The notes beneath the pieces were generated by a model. It saw only the letters and a list, made by a program, of their open reading frames with translations, ran no database searches and was not told the origin of the DNA. A DNA stretch of 64,000 nucleotides, from positions 434,001-498,000 of the forward strand of contig JANQON010000006.1 of NCBI GenBank assembly GCA_028289605.1, written 5' to 3'. Every line of letters starts with the position of its first letter. Positions within the stretch are counted from its first letter, which is position 1. Shown here in pieces: positions 52,881-61,737 of the stretch. This stretch comes from Hyphococcus sp. Its GTDB lineage: Bacteria; Pseudomonadota; Alphaproteobacteria; Caulobacterales; Parvularculaceae. The position numbers and the translations under genes are program-made.

Positions 52881-53933
52881 ATGCAGGTCGGCGTTGACAC
52901 GACGCATCGCATTGCGGATTCGGTATTGGAAGGCCTGAAGAAGGCCGGCCTGCCCGCGAGTCCGCGAAACTACGAGTTGTGGTACGCGCATCTGGAGGGC
53001 CGCAGCCCCTCCCTTTCCCGAGACCTCGATGTCGTCCGCGACGCATTCGGCAAGATCGCGCAGCAAGATGCGGACTCGCTTTACCGCATTCACGTGCAAC
53101 GCGGCGACTTGTCGCGCAGCGTCTTCGATATCGTGTCGCGCTTTAATGAAGAAGTCGCAGACCTTCATGAGATGATCGGCAAGACCGGGGAGTCGGCGAC
53201 GGGCAACAAAGAGACTCTGGGCGAACTGTCCGAGCAGTTGCGCCAGTCGACAGAAGACTACCCCGCCGTGGGCGCCCTGCTTGAAGGCGTCTTCTCTGTC
53301 GCAAAAGACATGCGCGTGCAGAATGAAGTGCTTGAAAACCGTCTGGCGGAATCAACAAGTGAAATTACAAACCTTCAACGCAGCGTCGAGAGCATTGAAG
53401 CGGAAGCGATGAAAGACCCGCTGACGGGCGTGGCCAACCGTGCGCGGTTTGACCGCGCCATTGCGCACCAGATCGCAGAGGCCCATGCGCGCGACGAGCC
53501 GCTGTCGCTGCTCCTGGCCGATATCGACTACTTTAAGAGCTTCAACGACAGCTGGGGCCATCAAACAGGCGATCAGGTGCTGCGCCTTGTCGCCGAAGTG
53601 ATGAACGCGAATATCCGCGGCGGCGATACGCTGGCGCGCTACGGGGGCGAGGAATTCGCCGTGCTGCTGCCAGGTGCGAAACTGGAAAATGCGACCATGC
53701 TCGCGGAACGCATTCGCGGCGCCGTTGAGTGTCGCCGTCTCAAAAAACGGCGTACGGAGGAAGATCTCGGCACCATCACGATGTCAATCGGCGTTGCGTC
53801 CGTCAGGCGCGCAGACACGGCGGAAAGCTTTATTGAACGCGCCGACGAGTGCCTCTACGCCGCCAAAGGCAACGGCCGAAATCTCGTCGTCGACGAGAAC
53901 GCGATCGCCGGCAAGGAAAGCGGCGCAGCTTAG
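52881..53933 (+). CDS. GGDEF diguanylate cyclase
   Basis: A 350-residue protein. Residues 1-165 are helical (RNYELWYAHLEGRSPSLSRDL), a domain found in soluble alphaproteobacterial cyclases, ending in a coiled coil (NRLAESTSEITNLQRSVESIE). The GGDEF domain follows: DPLTGVANRARFDRAI, LLADIDYFKSFNDSWGHQTGD, RYGGEEFAVLLPG. The active-site motif is GGEEF and an inhibitory-site R-x-x-D (RGGD) lies five residues upstream, so it should make c-di-GMP and be product-inhibited. Converges with the DsbA-family gene, overlapping by 4 bases. Confidence 0.93.
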   Translation: MQVGVDTTHRIADSVLEGLKKAGLPASPRNYELWYAHLEGRSPSLSRDLDVVRDAFGKIAQQDADSLYRIHVQRGDLSRSVFDIVSRFNEEVADLHEMIGKTGESATGNKETLGELSEQLRQSTEDYPAVGALLEGVFSVAKDMRVQNEVLENRLAESTSEITNLQRSVESIEAEAMKDPLTGVANRARFDRAIAHQIAEAHARDEPLSLLLADIDYFKSFNDSWGHQTGDQVLRLVAEVMNANIRGGDTLARYGGEEFAVLLPGAKLENATMLAERIRGAVECRRLKKRRTEEDLGTITMSIGVASVRRADTAESFIERADECLYAAKGNGRNLVVDENAIAGKESGAA

Positions 53934-54505
53934 GCCGCGGCGTTCTTGGCGTCTTCCACCAAGAGATCGATCCGATCCTGTCCCCAATATTTTGAACCGT
54001 CGCGAACCGCGAACGGCACGCCGAAGACTTTGTCTTCTTCGATCATCTCGCGATGGCGCTTCATGGTTTTGCCGACGGAAACCGCGGTCTGCGCCGCTTC
54101 CACCGCATCGGCCTGCCAGCCGGCCGCTTCCGCACACTGTTTCAAAACATCAATGTCCGAAATATTCTTGCCTTCGCCCCAACGCGCATCCGCCACAGCA
54201 AGGGCGAAGGCCATGCCGACCCCGGCCGCGCTGGCGGCGACCGACGCCTTGTACGACGGCGCAAGGTCAACTTCGAACGGATTGGGCGGATTGACGGCCA
54301 GCCCCATGCGCATGGTCATGCGCGGCACGTCCTGGCGCATATAGGCCATTTTGAGGGCGTTCGTGGACGCATCGTAAAAATCAACGCCGCCGGGCGGGCC
54401 GGTGAACGGGATCAATTCCGGATCGAGGCCGGCGCGCGCAATCTTGTGCAGTCCAAGACGCGAATACGGGCTGCGATAGGAATGATAGAGGCGGATCTCG
54501 GACAT
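53930..54505 (-). CDS. DsbA-family protein of the 2-hydroxychromene-2-carboxylate isomerase type
   Basis: A 191-residue thioredoxin-fold protein. RLYHSYRSPYSRLGLHKIARA has Ser in the active-site position as in HCCA isomerases (kappa-class GST relatives) and no Cys pair, VFGVPFAVRDGSKYWGQDRIDLL is the cis-Pro/C-terminal region. Members isomerise naphthalene-pathway intermediates with glutathione, or act as general GSH-dependent isomerases. The ATG at 54505 has GGGAGA upstream. Divergent from the HxlR regulator, with a palindrome between them, so it is probably that regulator's target. Confidence 0.85.
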   Translation of the reverse strand: MSEIRLYHSYRSPYSRLGLHKIARAGLDPELIPFTGPPGGVDFYDASTNALKMAYMRQDVPRMTMRMGLAVNPPNPFEVDLAPSYKASVAASAAGVGMAFALAVADARWGEGKNISDIDVLKQCAEAAGWQADAVEAAQTAVSVGKTMKRHREMIEEDKVFGVPFAVRDGSKYWGQDRIDLLVEDAKNAAA

Positions 54506-54527
54506 GACTGTCTCCCTAAACGGCCTA

Positions 54528-54555
54528 GTGACTTTCAATTTGCAAGTAATATAAT
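54528..54555 (+). promoter_or_regulatory. hxlR promoter with near-perfect palindromic operator
   Basis: ACTTTCAA-T-TTGCAAGT (54531-54547) is a 17-bp dyad with 7 of 8 paired bases. It sits inside the spacer between GTGACT (54528-54533) and a perfect TATAAT (54550-54555) reading rightward, 26 bases upstream of the divergent isomerase gene. HxlR-family regulators bind such TTGCAA-type dyads. An extra TTGCAAGG half-site lies at 54568-54575. Confidence 0.65.
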
Positions 54556-54605
54556 GGGCGGTGAAAATTGCAAGGCGAATCGGCAAATGAGGAGATCGAG
54601 TCTCG

Positions 54606-54989
54606 ATGGCGAACGATCGGAACGGAACGCGCATGGACTATGACCGGTCCAACTGCCCGGTCGCCGTATCCCTCGATATTCTCGGCGACAAATGGACCCT
54701 GTTGGTGGTTCGCGATCTCTGGCTGGGCGCACGCCGCTACAGTGATTTTGAAATCTCGCCGGAACGCTATCCTACCAATATCCTGGCGGACCGACTGAAG
54801 CGTTTGGTCGAACACGGGCTGGTCGAAAAGACGGCCTATTCCGAACGGCCGCAGCGATTTCAATATGCGCTGACAAAAAAGGGGAAGGACGCCCTACCGA
54901 TTTTGCAGGCCATGCGGCGCTGGGCGAACCATCACTACGACGATACAGCGCGCACGCCGGGAAAAGCGGTCAGTACGCGCACGGACTGA
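54606..54989 (+). CDS. HxlR-family transcriptional regulator
   Basis: A 127-residue winged-helix protein. CPVAVSLDILGDKWTLLVVRDLWLGARRYSDFE starts with the conserved Cys of the HxlR family, then LADRLKRLVEHGLVEKTAYSERPQRFQYALTKKGKDALPIL is the recognition/wing part. HxlR proteins often respond to electrophiles or thiol stress through the N-terminal Cys. It is divergent from the DsbA-family isomerase gene, whose expression it probably controls. Confidence 0.92.
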   Translation: MANDRNGTRMDYDRSNCPVAVSLDILGDKWTLLVVRDLWLGARRYSDFEISPERYPTNILADRLKRLVEHGLVEKTAYSERPQRFQYALTKKGKDALPILQAMRRWANHHYDDTARTPGKAVSTRTD

Positions 54990-54991
54990 CG

Positions 54992-55363
54992 CTACCCCTT
55001 TTTCTTCGCTTTTTTCTTTTTCGCCTTGGCCGGTTTCTTGTTTCTGGCGGCGGCGCCGAGCGCGAGCGCCGTCCAATGGCGCAGGGCGTCTTCATCGTCG
55101 TAGATATCGTCAGGCGGCTTGTAATAGGACATCGTGCCTGTTTTGCCGTTCATCTCAACTTCAAAAGGCTTCAGCCCCGCGTCTTCAAATTCCGCGCGAC
55201 TGACGTCGTCGACTTTCAGCCAGACATCGTCGTCATCGGCGATCGCGAAGATCGCCCCGTCGCAATAAATCCCGGCCCCGCCGAACATTTTGCGGATCGA
55301 TATGTCGCCGAACGGCGCGAAGAGATCTTTCAAATGGTCGAGATGGGCGGCGGTCGGGGGCAT
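54992..55363 (-). CDS. TfoX/Sxy-family protein with Lys-rich tail
   Basis: A 123-residue protein with the TfoX N-terminal domain: LKDLFAPFGDISIRKMFGGAGIYCDGAIFAIADDDDVWLKVD, then the VEMNGKTGTMSYYKPPDD segment. In gammaproteobacteria the family promotes competence with CRP; here only this domain is present. The C-terminus is a run of Lys/Ala (NKKPAKAKKKKAKKKG), which may bind nucleic acid. It converges on hxlR with a 2-base gap. Confidence 0.88.
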   Translation of the reverse strand: MPPTAAHLDHLKDLFAPFGDISIRKMFGGAGIYCDGAIFAIADDDDVWLKVDDVSRAEFEDAGLKPFEVEMNGKTGTMSYYKPPDDIYDDEDALRHWTALALGAAARNKKPAKAKKKKAKKKG

Positions 55364-55435
55364 GAGATTAGCCTATCAACGGGCTTGTTCCGGCGCAAAC
55401 CGGATCCGCGGCGGCTGGCCAGCCAAACTCCAATT

Positions 55436-55521
55436 CCGCTCATCCCGACGAAAGTCGGGAACTCCCACCGCATAGCTGTGCGCAAGATTTGCGAGATTCC
55501 GGCTTTCGCCGGAATGAGCGG
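55436..55521. repeat. Inverted REP-like pair (BIME-type element), 86 bp
   Basis: Two 29-bp arms (55436-55464 and 55493-55521) are inverted repeats of one another with few mismatches (CCGCTCAT...ACTC versus GAG...ATGAGCGG). Each arm holds its own hairpin: CCCGAC-GAAA-GTCGGG (55444-55459) and TTCCGGC-TTTC-GCCGGAA (55497-55514), so each presents a GAAA tetraloop on one strand. This is the structure of paired REP sequences mobilised by RAYT-type transposases. It lies between tfoX-like and sufA genes, and no other copy is seen in this window. Confidence 0.75.
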
Positions 55522-55604
55522 ACGATGGATTTGCGTAAGTTCGCGCGTGTTCAGTCGGGATCCTATTTTGCCCGTCCGGACGAGCGGAGCCAAGCGGCGA
55601 GTCC

Positions 55605-55970
55605 TTACGCCTCTTCCCGTTGCGGCACGATCGTCACGCTTTCCCCGCAGCCGCAGGCGTCGGTCTGGTTGGGGTTGTTGAAGACGAAACGCTGGGACAG
55701 TTTTTCCGTCACGAAGTCGATTTCCGTGCCCAGGAGAAACAGGATCGCCTTGGGATCGATGATGACCTTGATGCCGTTTTCCTCCGCGACTTCGTCGAGG
55801 GGGCCGACTTCGGTGGCGTAGTCCATGGTGTATTCCATGCCGGCGCAGCCCCCGTTTTTCACGCCGATCTTGACGCCGATGAAATTTTCATCGGCGGCGG
55901 CCATGATGTCAGACATGCGCGCGGCGGCGGCGTCTGTAAGCGTAACGACTTTGGGTCTTGGTCTCGCCAT
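55605..55970 (-). CDS. sufA: A-type iron-sulfur carrier SufA
   Basis: A 121-residue HesB-type protein (IscA/SufA/ErpA family). Cysteine ligands are in GGCAGMEY and the ACGCGES near the C-terminus (C-x-C). It delivers clusters to apoproteins. Start at 55970, with AGGGTGG upstream and three bases after the sufT stop; a GTG at 55982 is in frame. Last gene of the operon. Confidence 0.9.
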   Translation of the reverse strand: MARPRPKVVTLTDAAAARMSDIMAAADENFIGVKIGVKNGGCAGMEYTMDYATEVGPLDEVAEENGIKVIIDPKAILFLLGTEIDFVTEKLSQRFVFNNPNQTDACGCGESVTIVPQREEA

Positions 55971-55972
55971 AT

Positions 55973-56377
55973 CTAAAGCCACCCTAATTCCAGCTTCGCC
56001 TCGTCGGACATTTTCTCCGGCGTCCAGGGCGGATCGAATGTCATCACGACTTTGACATCGTCAACGCCTTCAATGCCGCGCACGGCGCCTTCGACCCAGC
56101 CGGGCATCTCGCCTGCGACCGGGCAGCCCGGCGCGGTCAACGTCATGTCGATGGTCAAGAGCCGGTCGTCGGAAAGATCGACTTTGTAAATCAGGCCCAA
56201 TTCGTAAATGTCGACCGGAATTTCCGGATCGTAGACGGTCTTCAGGGAACGGATCACGTCCTGCGTGATTCGCGACAGCTCTTCTTCCGGAATCGCGGAC
56301 GGCGCAGGCGCGGCGGGCGCAGGATCTGGCGCCGGCGCGCTCGCCTTTACGTCAATGATATCGCGTTGCTCGTCCAT
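55973..56377 (-). CDS. sufT: SufT-type assembly factor (DUF59/MIP18)
   Basis: A 134-residue protein: a Pro/Ala-rich N-terminal extension of about 30 residues (VKASAPAPDPAPAAPAPSA), then a DUF59 domain with VIRSLKTVYDPEIPVDIYELGLIYKVD and TLTAPGCPVAGEMPGWVEGAV (conserved DPEIP and the Cys). It matures Fe-S proteins. Overlaps nothing; its stop is three bases before the sufA ATG. Confidence 0.9.
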   Translation of the reverse strand: MDEQRDIIDVKASAPAPDPAPAAPAPSAIPEEELSRITQDVIRSLKTVYDPEIPVDIYELGLIYKVDLSDDRLLTIDMTLTAPGCPVAGEMPGWVEGAVRGIEGVDDVKVVMTFDPPWTPEKMSDEAKLELGWL

Positions 56378-56385
56378 GATTCTTC

Positions 56386-57630
56386 CTAGCTAAGCATTTG
56401 ATGGGTTTTTTGAAGGCCCCGGATCAAGGCTTCGACGTCTTCATGGGTATTGTAGGCGGCGAAACTCGCCCGGCTGGTCGCCGTCACGCCGAGGCGCTTC
56501 ATCAGCGGCTGCGCGCAATGGTGCCCAGCGCGGACCGCCACGCCGGTGCGATCGAGGATCGCGGACACGTCATGAGGGTGCGCGCCCTCCACCGCAAAGG
56601 CGATGATCGGCGCCTTGCCGGGCGCGCGGCCGAAAACGCGCACGAAATTCAGCTTCGACAATTCCTCAAGGGCGTGCGCGGCGAGCGCGGCCTCATGAGC
56701 GGCGATCGCGTCAACGCCCTTGTCCTGCATCCACGAAAGCGCGGCCCCGAGGCCGATCGCTTCGAGGATTGCCGGGGTGCCCGCTTCGAAGCGGTGCGGC
56801 GGATCGTTATAGGTGACAGCCTCTGTCGTCACCGTGTCGATCATTTCGCCGCCGCCGCGGAACGGCGGCAGGTCGTACATCACATCCCGGCGGCCATAGA
56901 GAACGCCGATCCCCGTCGGCCCGTAGAGCTTGTGTCCGGTCAGCACATAAAAATCGCAGTCGATGTCGGACACGTCGACCGGACCGTGGACGCCCGCCTG
57001 ACACCCGTCGAGCAGGATCTTCGCGCCGTGGTCATGGGCGATCTTCGCCATCTCTTTCGCCGGCGTCGCCGCGCCCAGAACATTGGACATGTGGGATATC
57101 GCGACCAGTTTCGTCCGGTCCGTGAACATCGCCCGATAGGCGTCCAGATCAATGGCCCCGTCTTCGGAGACGTCGAGCCATTTCAGGACGGCGCCCTTGC
57201 GCTCTCGCAAGAGGTGCCAGGGTACGATGTTGGAATGGTGCTCCATGAGCGAGAGAATGATCTCGTCTCCCTCGCCGATTTCCGAAACGCCGAGGGCGTA
57301 AGCGACGAGGTTGAAGGCGTCGGTGCCGCCGCCGGTGAAGACTATGTCGTCCGGGCTCGGCGCATTCAAAAACGCCGCGGCGGTCTTGCGCGCGTCTTCG
57401 AACGCCGCCGTCGCTTCGTTGGAAAGCAGGTGCAGGCCGCGATGAACATTCGCATAGGAATGCTCCATTGCGTCTTTCATGGCGTTGATGACCGCGCGCG
57501 GCTTTTGCGCCGACGCCGCGTTGTCGAGATAGACTAACGGCTTGCCGTAGGCTTCGCGAGAAAGGATCGGAAACTCGCCGCGCAGCGAGGCGACGTCGAG
57601 CAGGGGCGCCTGATGTCCGTCAAAGCTCAT
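56386..57630 (-). CDS. sufS: Cysteine desulfurase SufS
   Basis: A 414-residue PLP-dependent enzyme that mobilises sulfur from cysteine for SufBCD. PLVYLDNAASAQKPRAV, MEHSYANVHRGLH, LTGHKLYGPTGIGVLYG with the PLP lysine in TGHK, and VRAGHHCAQPLMKRLG with the reactive Cys define group II SufS. The ATG at 57630 overlaps the sufD stop (ATGA), which sets the start rather than a slightly longer ORF. Confidence 0.95.
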   Translation of the reverse strand: MSFDGHQAPLLDVASLRGEFPILSREAYGKPLVYLDNAASAQKPRAVINAMKDAMEHSYANVHRGLHLLSNEATAAFEDARKTAAAFLNAPSPDDIVFTGGGTDAFNLVAYALGVSEIGEGDEIILSLMEHHSNIVPWHLLRERKGAVLKWLDVSEDGAIDLDAYRAMFTDRTKLVAISHMSNVLGAATPAKEMAKIAHDHGAKILLDGCQAGVHGPVDVSDIDCDFYVLTGHKLYGPTGIGVLYGRRDVMYDLPPFRGGGEMIDTVTTEAVTYNDPPHRFEAGTPAILEAIGLGAALSWMQDKGVDAIAAHEAALAAHALEELSKLNFVRVFGRAPGKAPIIAFAVEGAHPHDVSAILDRTGVAVRAGHHCAQPLMKRLGVTATSRASFAAYNTHEDVEALIRGLQKTHQMLS

Positions 57631-58865
57631 GACCGGGCCTCCAGCCATGCGGCGACTCGCGCGGCAAAGACATCGCGCACGGCGTCATCTTCGATGCCGT
57701 CAATCACTTCGCTAGCGAAGGCCTCGATCAGCAGCGACCGCGCCTCCTCATTCGACAGACCGCGTTGGCGGAGATAAAAGAGCGCATCGTCATCGAGAGC
57801 GCCGCAGGTGCTGCCATGGGCGCATTCGACGTCGTCAGCGTAGATCTCAAGTTCCGGCTTGTGATCAGCCTCTGCGCCGTCCGACAAGAGAAGCGCGTTG
57901 GCGGTCATCTGGGCGTCGGTTTTTTGCGCAGCCCGTTCAACCTCAAACTTGCCCTGAAAAACCGTGCGAGCGCTGTCGGCTGCGACGCCTTTGTGCAACT
58001 GGCGCACGGTGCAATGAGGCTGCTTGTGCAACACATGGGATGTGAAGTCGGCGTGACGAGCGCCGGCGACCAAGGCTGCGGAGTCGATATGCGCAGACGC
58101 GCCCTCGCCCCAGAAATGCAACAGTGTTTCGTGCCGGGATAACTTGGCGCCGGTGCTGAGGCTAGTCTGCCTGAACGCAGCGCGCGCCTCCATTTTGACG
58201 GCGCATATGGCGTGGTTGACCGCCGCCTCCCCCGTCTCATTGACGAGATAGCGTTCAAGGGAGGCGTCGTCGCGCACCAGCCCGTGAAAAAGATGCGAGG
58301 AAAAGCCGCCGCCGTCGCCTTCGTATGTTTCAATGATACGCACGGACGCGCCGGGGCAAACCCTAATCATCGACTGCGCAAAAGAAAGGCCGCCGCCTTC
58401 GGCAATGTGCCGGATCAGAATCGGCCGCTCCAATTCTACGCCGTCGCCGATTTCAATGCCCAGCGACTTAGCGGTCATCGCAACGTTCATCGAGACGATG
58501 GGGTGGGATTCCAGTTCTTCGATCGTACCGACGGATTCCATCACGCCAAAGCGGACGCCTTCCGGCCACTCCTCCGCGGGCGCCTCAACGCGTCCGTTGA
58601 CGATCGTGAACTCAATTGGATTGAGCGCGGCGAAGGCCGACGGGTCGATGCGATCCGCTTTCGGCGCCGGCGTCAGCGCCGTGCTGCGCAGGGCCGCGTT
58701 GAAATCAGACCACTTCCACCCCTCGATGCGGCGGTGCGGCAAGCGCTGTTTGGCGAACCGCTCGAACGCCGCCTGGCCGGTTTCATTGGGCTTGGAACGC
58801 GCCAGGAAGGCTGCTTCCAGTCCCGCCTCAAAGGCGGAAGGGTTTATGAGAAGAGAATTGCTCAC
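57627..58865 (-). CDS. sufD: SUF scaffold protein SufD
   Basis: A 412-residue SufB/SufD-type beta-helix protein. N-terminal helical region (FLARSKPNETGQAAFERFAKQRLPHRRIEGWKWSDF), then the beta-helix with RNILIRHIAEGGG-like repeats and the C-terminal DVECAHGSTCGALDDDALFYLRQRG and GIEDDAVRDVFAARV. It forms the SufBC2D scaffold. Overlaps sufC and sufS starts/stops by 4 bases each. Confidence 0.94.
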   Translation of the reverse strand: MSNSLLINPSAFEAGLEAAFLARSKPNETGQAAFERFAKQRLPHRRIEGWKWSDFNAALRSTALTPAPKADRIDPSAFAALNPIEFTIVNGRVEAPAEEWPEGVRFGVMESVGTIEELESHPIVSMNVAMTAKSLGIEIGDGVELERPILIRHIAEGGGLSFAQSMIRVCPGASVRIIETYEGDGGGFSSHLFHGLVRDDASLERYLVNETGEAAVNHAICAVKMEARAAFRQTSLSTGAKLSRHETLLHFWGEGASAHIDSAALVAGARHADFTSHVLHKQPHCTVRQLHKGVAADSARTVFQGKFEVERAAQKTDAQMTANALLLSDGAEADHKPELEIYADDVECAHGSTCGALDDDALFYLRQRGLSNEEARSLLIEAFASEVIDGIEDDAVRDVFAARVAAWLEARS

Positions 58866-59614
58866 GCCGCCTCGACGAACTGTTCATATCCGGACTGCTC
58901 AAGCTCGCGCGCCAGCTCCGCGCCGCCGGACTTAACAATCCGGCCGCCGGCGAGCACGTGAACCGCGTCGGGTTTGATATACTCAAGCAGGCGCTGGTAA
59001 TGGGTGATCACGAGAAAGCCGCGCGACGGCGCCCGCAAGGCGTTGACCACATCGCCGACCATTTTCAGCGCATCGATGTCGAGACCGGAATCGGTTTCGT
59101 CCATAATGGCGAATTCCGGTTCGAACATCGCCATTTGCAGCATTTCCATGCGCTTCTTCTCGCCGCCGGAAAAGCCGACATTGAACGGGCGTTTCAGCTT
59201 TGTGTCGTCAAGGCCGACGAGTTTCGCTTTTTCGCGCACGCTTCTCAGGAAGTCGGCCGCCGAGATTTCGTCCTCCCCGCGGGCCCTTGCCCGAGCGTTC
59301 ATAGCGGTGCGGATGAAGTTCATCGTCTGCACGCCCGGGATTTCCATCGGATGCTGGAATGACAGGAAGAGCCCCTTCGCCGCCCGCTCGTCTGGATCGA
59401 GATCGATAATGCTCTCGCCTTTGAGCAGAACATCGCCGGCGGTCACGTCGTAGCCTTCGCGACCGGCGACTGTGTAGGACAGCGTCGACTTGCCTGACCC
59501 GTTCGGCCCCATGATCGCATGGACTTCTCCGGCGGGCACTTCCAACGAAAGCCCCTTCAGAATTGCGTCACCGTTCTCGCCGACGGCGACATGAAGATCG
59601 TCAATTTTCAACAT
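58862..59614 (-). CDS. sufC: SUF ATPase SufC
   Basis: A 250-residue ABC-type ATPase: Walker A MGPNGSGKST, Q-loop LSFQHPMEIPG, signature FSGGEKKRMEM, Walker B FAIMDETDSGLDID, H-loop VITHYQRLLEYI. It drives conformational change of SufB-SufD. It begins 14 bases inside the end of the small membrane-protein gene and overlaps sufD by 4. Confidence 0.96.
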   Translation of the reverse strand: MLKIDDLHVAVGENGDAILKGLSLEVPAGEVHAIMGPNGSGKSTLSYTVAGREGYDVTAGDVLLKGESIIDLDPDERAAKGLFLSFQHPMEIPGVQTMNFIRTAMNARARARGEDEISAADFLRSVREKAKLVGLDDTKLKRPFNVGFSGGEKKRMEMLQMAMFEPEFAIMDETDSGLDIDALKMVGDVVNALRAPSRGFLVITHYQRLLEYIKPDAVHVLAGGRIVKSGGAELARELEQSGYEQFVEAA

Positions 59615-59741
59615 CGGTTACTTCTTCCTTCGGCGACAGCCACTCTGCGCCTACATAAACGACAGCGCCGACAAGTCCGACGATGATGACAAGCATCATC
59701 AGGCGCTGGATTTTTTTTGCGGGTTCGGGGATATCGCTCAT
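59601..59741 (-). CDS. Small single-pass membrane protein inside the SUF operon
   Basis: A 46-residue protein with a clear transmembrane helix (MLVIIVGLVGAVVYVGAEW) and charged ends. The ATG at 59741 overlaps the RidA stop (ATGA), with AGGGAGAG upstream, and its end overlaps sufC. Other alphaproteobacteria have a short hydrophobic ORF in this place. Function unknown; it could anchor part of the complex. Confidence 0.7.
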   Translation of the reverse strand: MSDIPEPAKKIQRLMMLVIIVGLVGAVVYVGAEWLSPKEEVTDVEN

Positions 59742-60217
59742 CGCAACTCTCCCTGTTGCTCGCCGCCATGACCGCGCACGGCGGTGCATTCGATTTCCAC
59801 CTTGGCGCCGAGCGGCAAGTCTTTAACGGCAACGGTTGTGCGCGCCGGCGGATTTGTCGGAAAAAACGGAGCGTAGGCGGCGTTTAAGTCCGCGTAGTCC
59901 TTCATGGTGTCGAGCAGGACAACGCAACGGACAATGTCCGTGAGGCCTGCATCAACGCTCGCCAGCGTCCTGCTGATCGCTTCCAGAGCATGACGCGTCT
60001 CATCTTTAATCTTGCCGGAAAGCTTGCCCGTTTCCGGATCACGACCGATATGGCCGGCGAGATAGAGAACGCCGTTCGCTTCTATCACTGGCGAGTACGG
60101 AAGACCCGAAGCCGGTTTCGCCGCCGGCATGATCAGCGCGCCGCCGGACGCCGGGATCGGGTTTTCCGGAGGCTGGACGAGCGCAGCCTGAACCGCCAGT
60201 GTCAGAACGGAGAGCAT
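59738..60217 (-). CDS. RidA-family protein with an N-terminal extension
   Basis: A 159-residue RidA/YjgF-type protein. The core shows VIEANGVLYLAGHIGRDPETGKL, EISRTLASVDAGLTDIVRCVVLLDTM and PPARTTVAVKDLPLGAKVEIECTAV (with the conserved Arg). A hydrophobic N-terminal segment ([25 protein letters not shown]) of about 30 residues could be a signal peptide, uncommon in RidA. RidA deaminates reactive imines; placement inside a SUF operon may relate to PLP enzymes. TGATG overlap with sufB. Confidence 0.85.
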   Translation of the reverse strand: MLSVLTLAVQAALVQPPENPIPASGGALIMPAAKPASGLPYSPVIEANGVLYLAGHIGRDPETGKLSGKIKDETRHALEAISRTLASVDAGLTDIVRCVVLLDTMKDYADLNAAYAPFFPTNPPARTTVAVKDLPLGAKVEIECTAVRGHGGEQQGELR

Positions 60218-61737
60218 CAGCCCACACTCCCCTCAAGGCTGACGCTGACCAGCTTTTGCGCTTCAACAGCGAATTCCATCGGCAACTCCTGCAGAACCTC
60301 CTTGCAGAAACCGTTGACGAGAAGCGCCACAGCCTCCTCTTCGGAAAGGCCGCGCTGTTGGCAATAAAACAGCTGATCTTCGGAGAGCCGCGACGTCGTC
60401 GCTTCATGCTCCAGAATGGCGCCTGGGTTTTTTGATTCCACATAAGGAACCGTGTGGGCGCCGCACTTGTTGCCGATCAGAAGGGAGTCGCACTGGGTGA
60501 AGTTTCGCGCACCGGCCGCTTTGCGGTGAATGCTGACAAGCCCCCGATAGGTTGAGTTCGACTGACCCGCCGAAATGCCCTTGGAAATGATCCGCGACTT
60601 CGTGTTCTTGCCCAAGTGAATCATCTTGGTGCCGGTGTCGGCCTGCTGATGATTGTTGGTGATGGCGATCGAATAGAACTCGCCCTGGCTGTTGTCGCCC
60701 TTGAGGACGCAGGAGGGGTATTTCCATGTCACCGCCGATCCGGTTTCAACCTGCGTCCAGGACACTTTTGAGTTCACCCCGCGGCAGTCGGCGCGCTTGG
60801 TGACAAAGTTGTAGATGCCGCCATTGCCGTCCTTGTCGCCCGGATACCAGTTCTGGACGGTCGAATATTTGATCTCCGCATTGTCCTCGGCGATCAATTC
60901 AACCACAGCAGCGTGAAGCTGGTTTTCGTCCCGCATCGGCGCGGTGCATCCTTCAAGATAAGATACATATGAGCCCGGCGCAGCGACGATTAACGTGCGC
61001 TCGAATTGTCCGGTGTTGGCCTCATTGATGCGAAAATAGGTCGAGAGCTCCATCGGGCAGCGAACGCCTTCAGGAACATAAACGAACGTACCGTCAGAAA
61101 AGACAGCCGAGTTCAGCGTCGCGAAGAAATTATCCGAGGTCGGAACGACGGTGCCGAGATATTTTCGGACCAGGTCCGGGTGTTCTCGAACAGCTTCCGA
61201 AATCGACATGAAAATGACGCCCGCCTTTTTCAATTCGTTTTGAAAAGTCGTGGCGACGGAAACGGAATCGAAAACCGCATCGACAGCGACTTTCGGCGCG
61301 TCAGGGTGCGTTCGCGCCTCGCCCGGACTGATGCCGGCGCCTTCCACGCCGAGCAGCACTTCGGCTTCGCGCAATGGAATGCCGAGTTTTTCGAAGTCGG
61401 CGAGAATTTCCGGCGGGACGTCGTCAATCGACTCGTATTTCGCGCCGGATTTCGGCTCGGCGTAGTAATAGGCGTCCTGATAGTCGATCTGCGGATAGTC
61501 CACCATCGCCCAGGTCGGCTCATCCATGGTCAACCAGCGCTTATAGGCCTCAAGGCGCCATTCCAGCAGCCATTCGGGCTCTTCCTTCTTGGCTGAAATA
61601 AACCGGATCGTGTCTTCCGACAGGCCTTTCGGCGCCTTGACCGATTCAATGTCGGTTGTGAAACCGTACTTATAGGTCTCAAGGGACTTGGTTGTCTCAA
61701 CCGTTTCTTTGCTGATGGATTCCTTAATTTCGGACAT
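60217..61737 (-). CDS. sufB: SUF scaffold protein SufB
   Basis: A 506-residue Suf[48 protein letters not shown], the beta-helix with [42 protein letters not shown] and C-terminal [20 protein letters not shown] are all diagnostic. It builds Fe-S clusters with SufC and SufD. ATG at 61737 overlaps the DUF1330 stop (TAATG). Confidence 0.96.
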   Translation of the reverse strand: MSEIKESISKETVETTKSLETYKYGFTTDIESVKAPKGLSEDTIRFISAKKEEPEWLLEWRLEAYKRWLTMDEPTWAMVDYPQIDYQDAYYYAEPKSGAKYESIDDVPPEILADFEKLGIPLREAEVLLGVEGAGISPGEARTHPDAPKVAVDAVFDSVSVATTFQNELKKAGVIFMSISEAVREHPDLVRKYLGTVVPTSDNFFATLNSAVFSDGTFVYVPEGVRCPMELSTYFRINEANTGQFERTLIVAAPGSYVSYLEGCTAPMRDENQLHAAVVELIAEDNAEIKYSTVQNWYPGDKDGNGGIYNFVTKRADCRGVNSKVSWTQVETGSAVTWKYPSCVLKGDNSQGEFYSIAITNNHQQADTGTKMIHLGKNTKSRIISKGISAGQSNSTYRGLVSIHRKAAGARNFTQCDSLLIGNKCGAHTVPYVESKNPGAILEHEATTSRLSEDQLFYCQQRGLSEEEAVALLVNGFCKEVLQELPMEFAVEAQKLVSVSLEGSVG

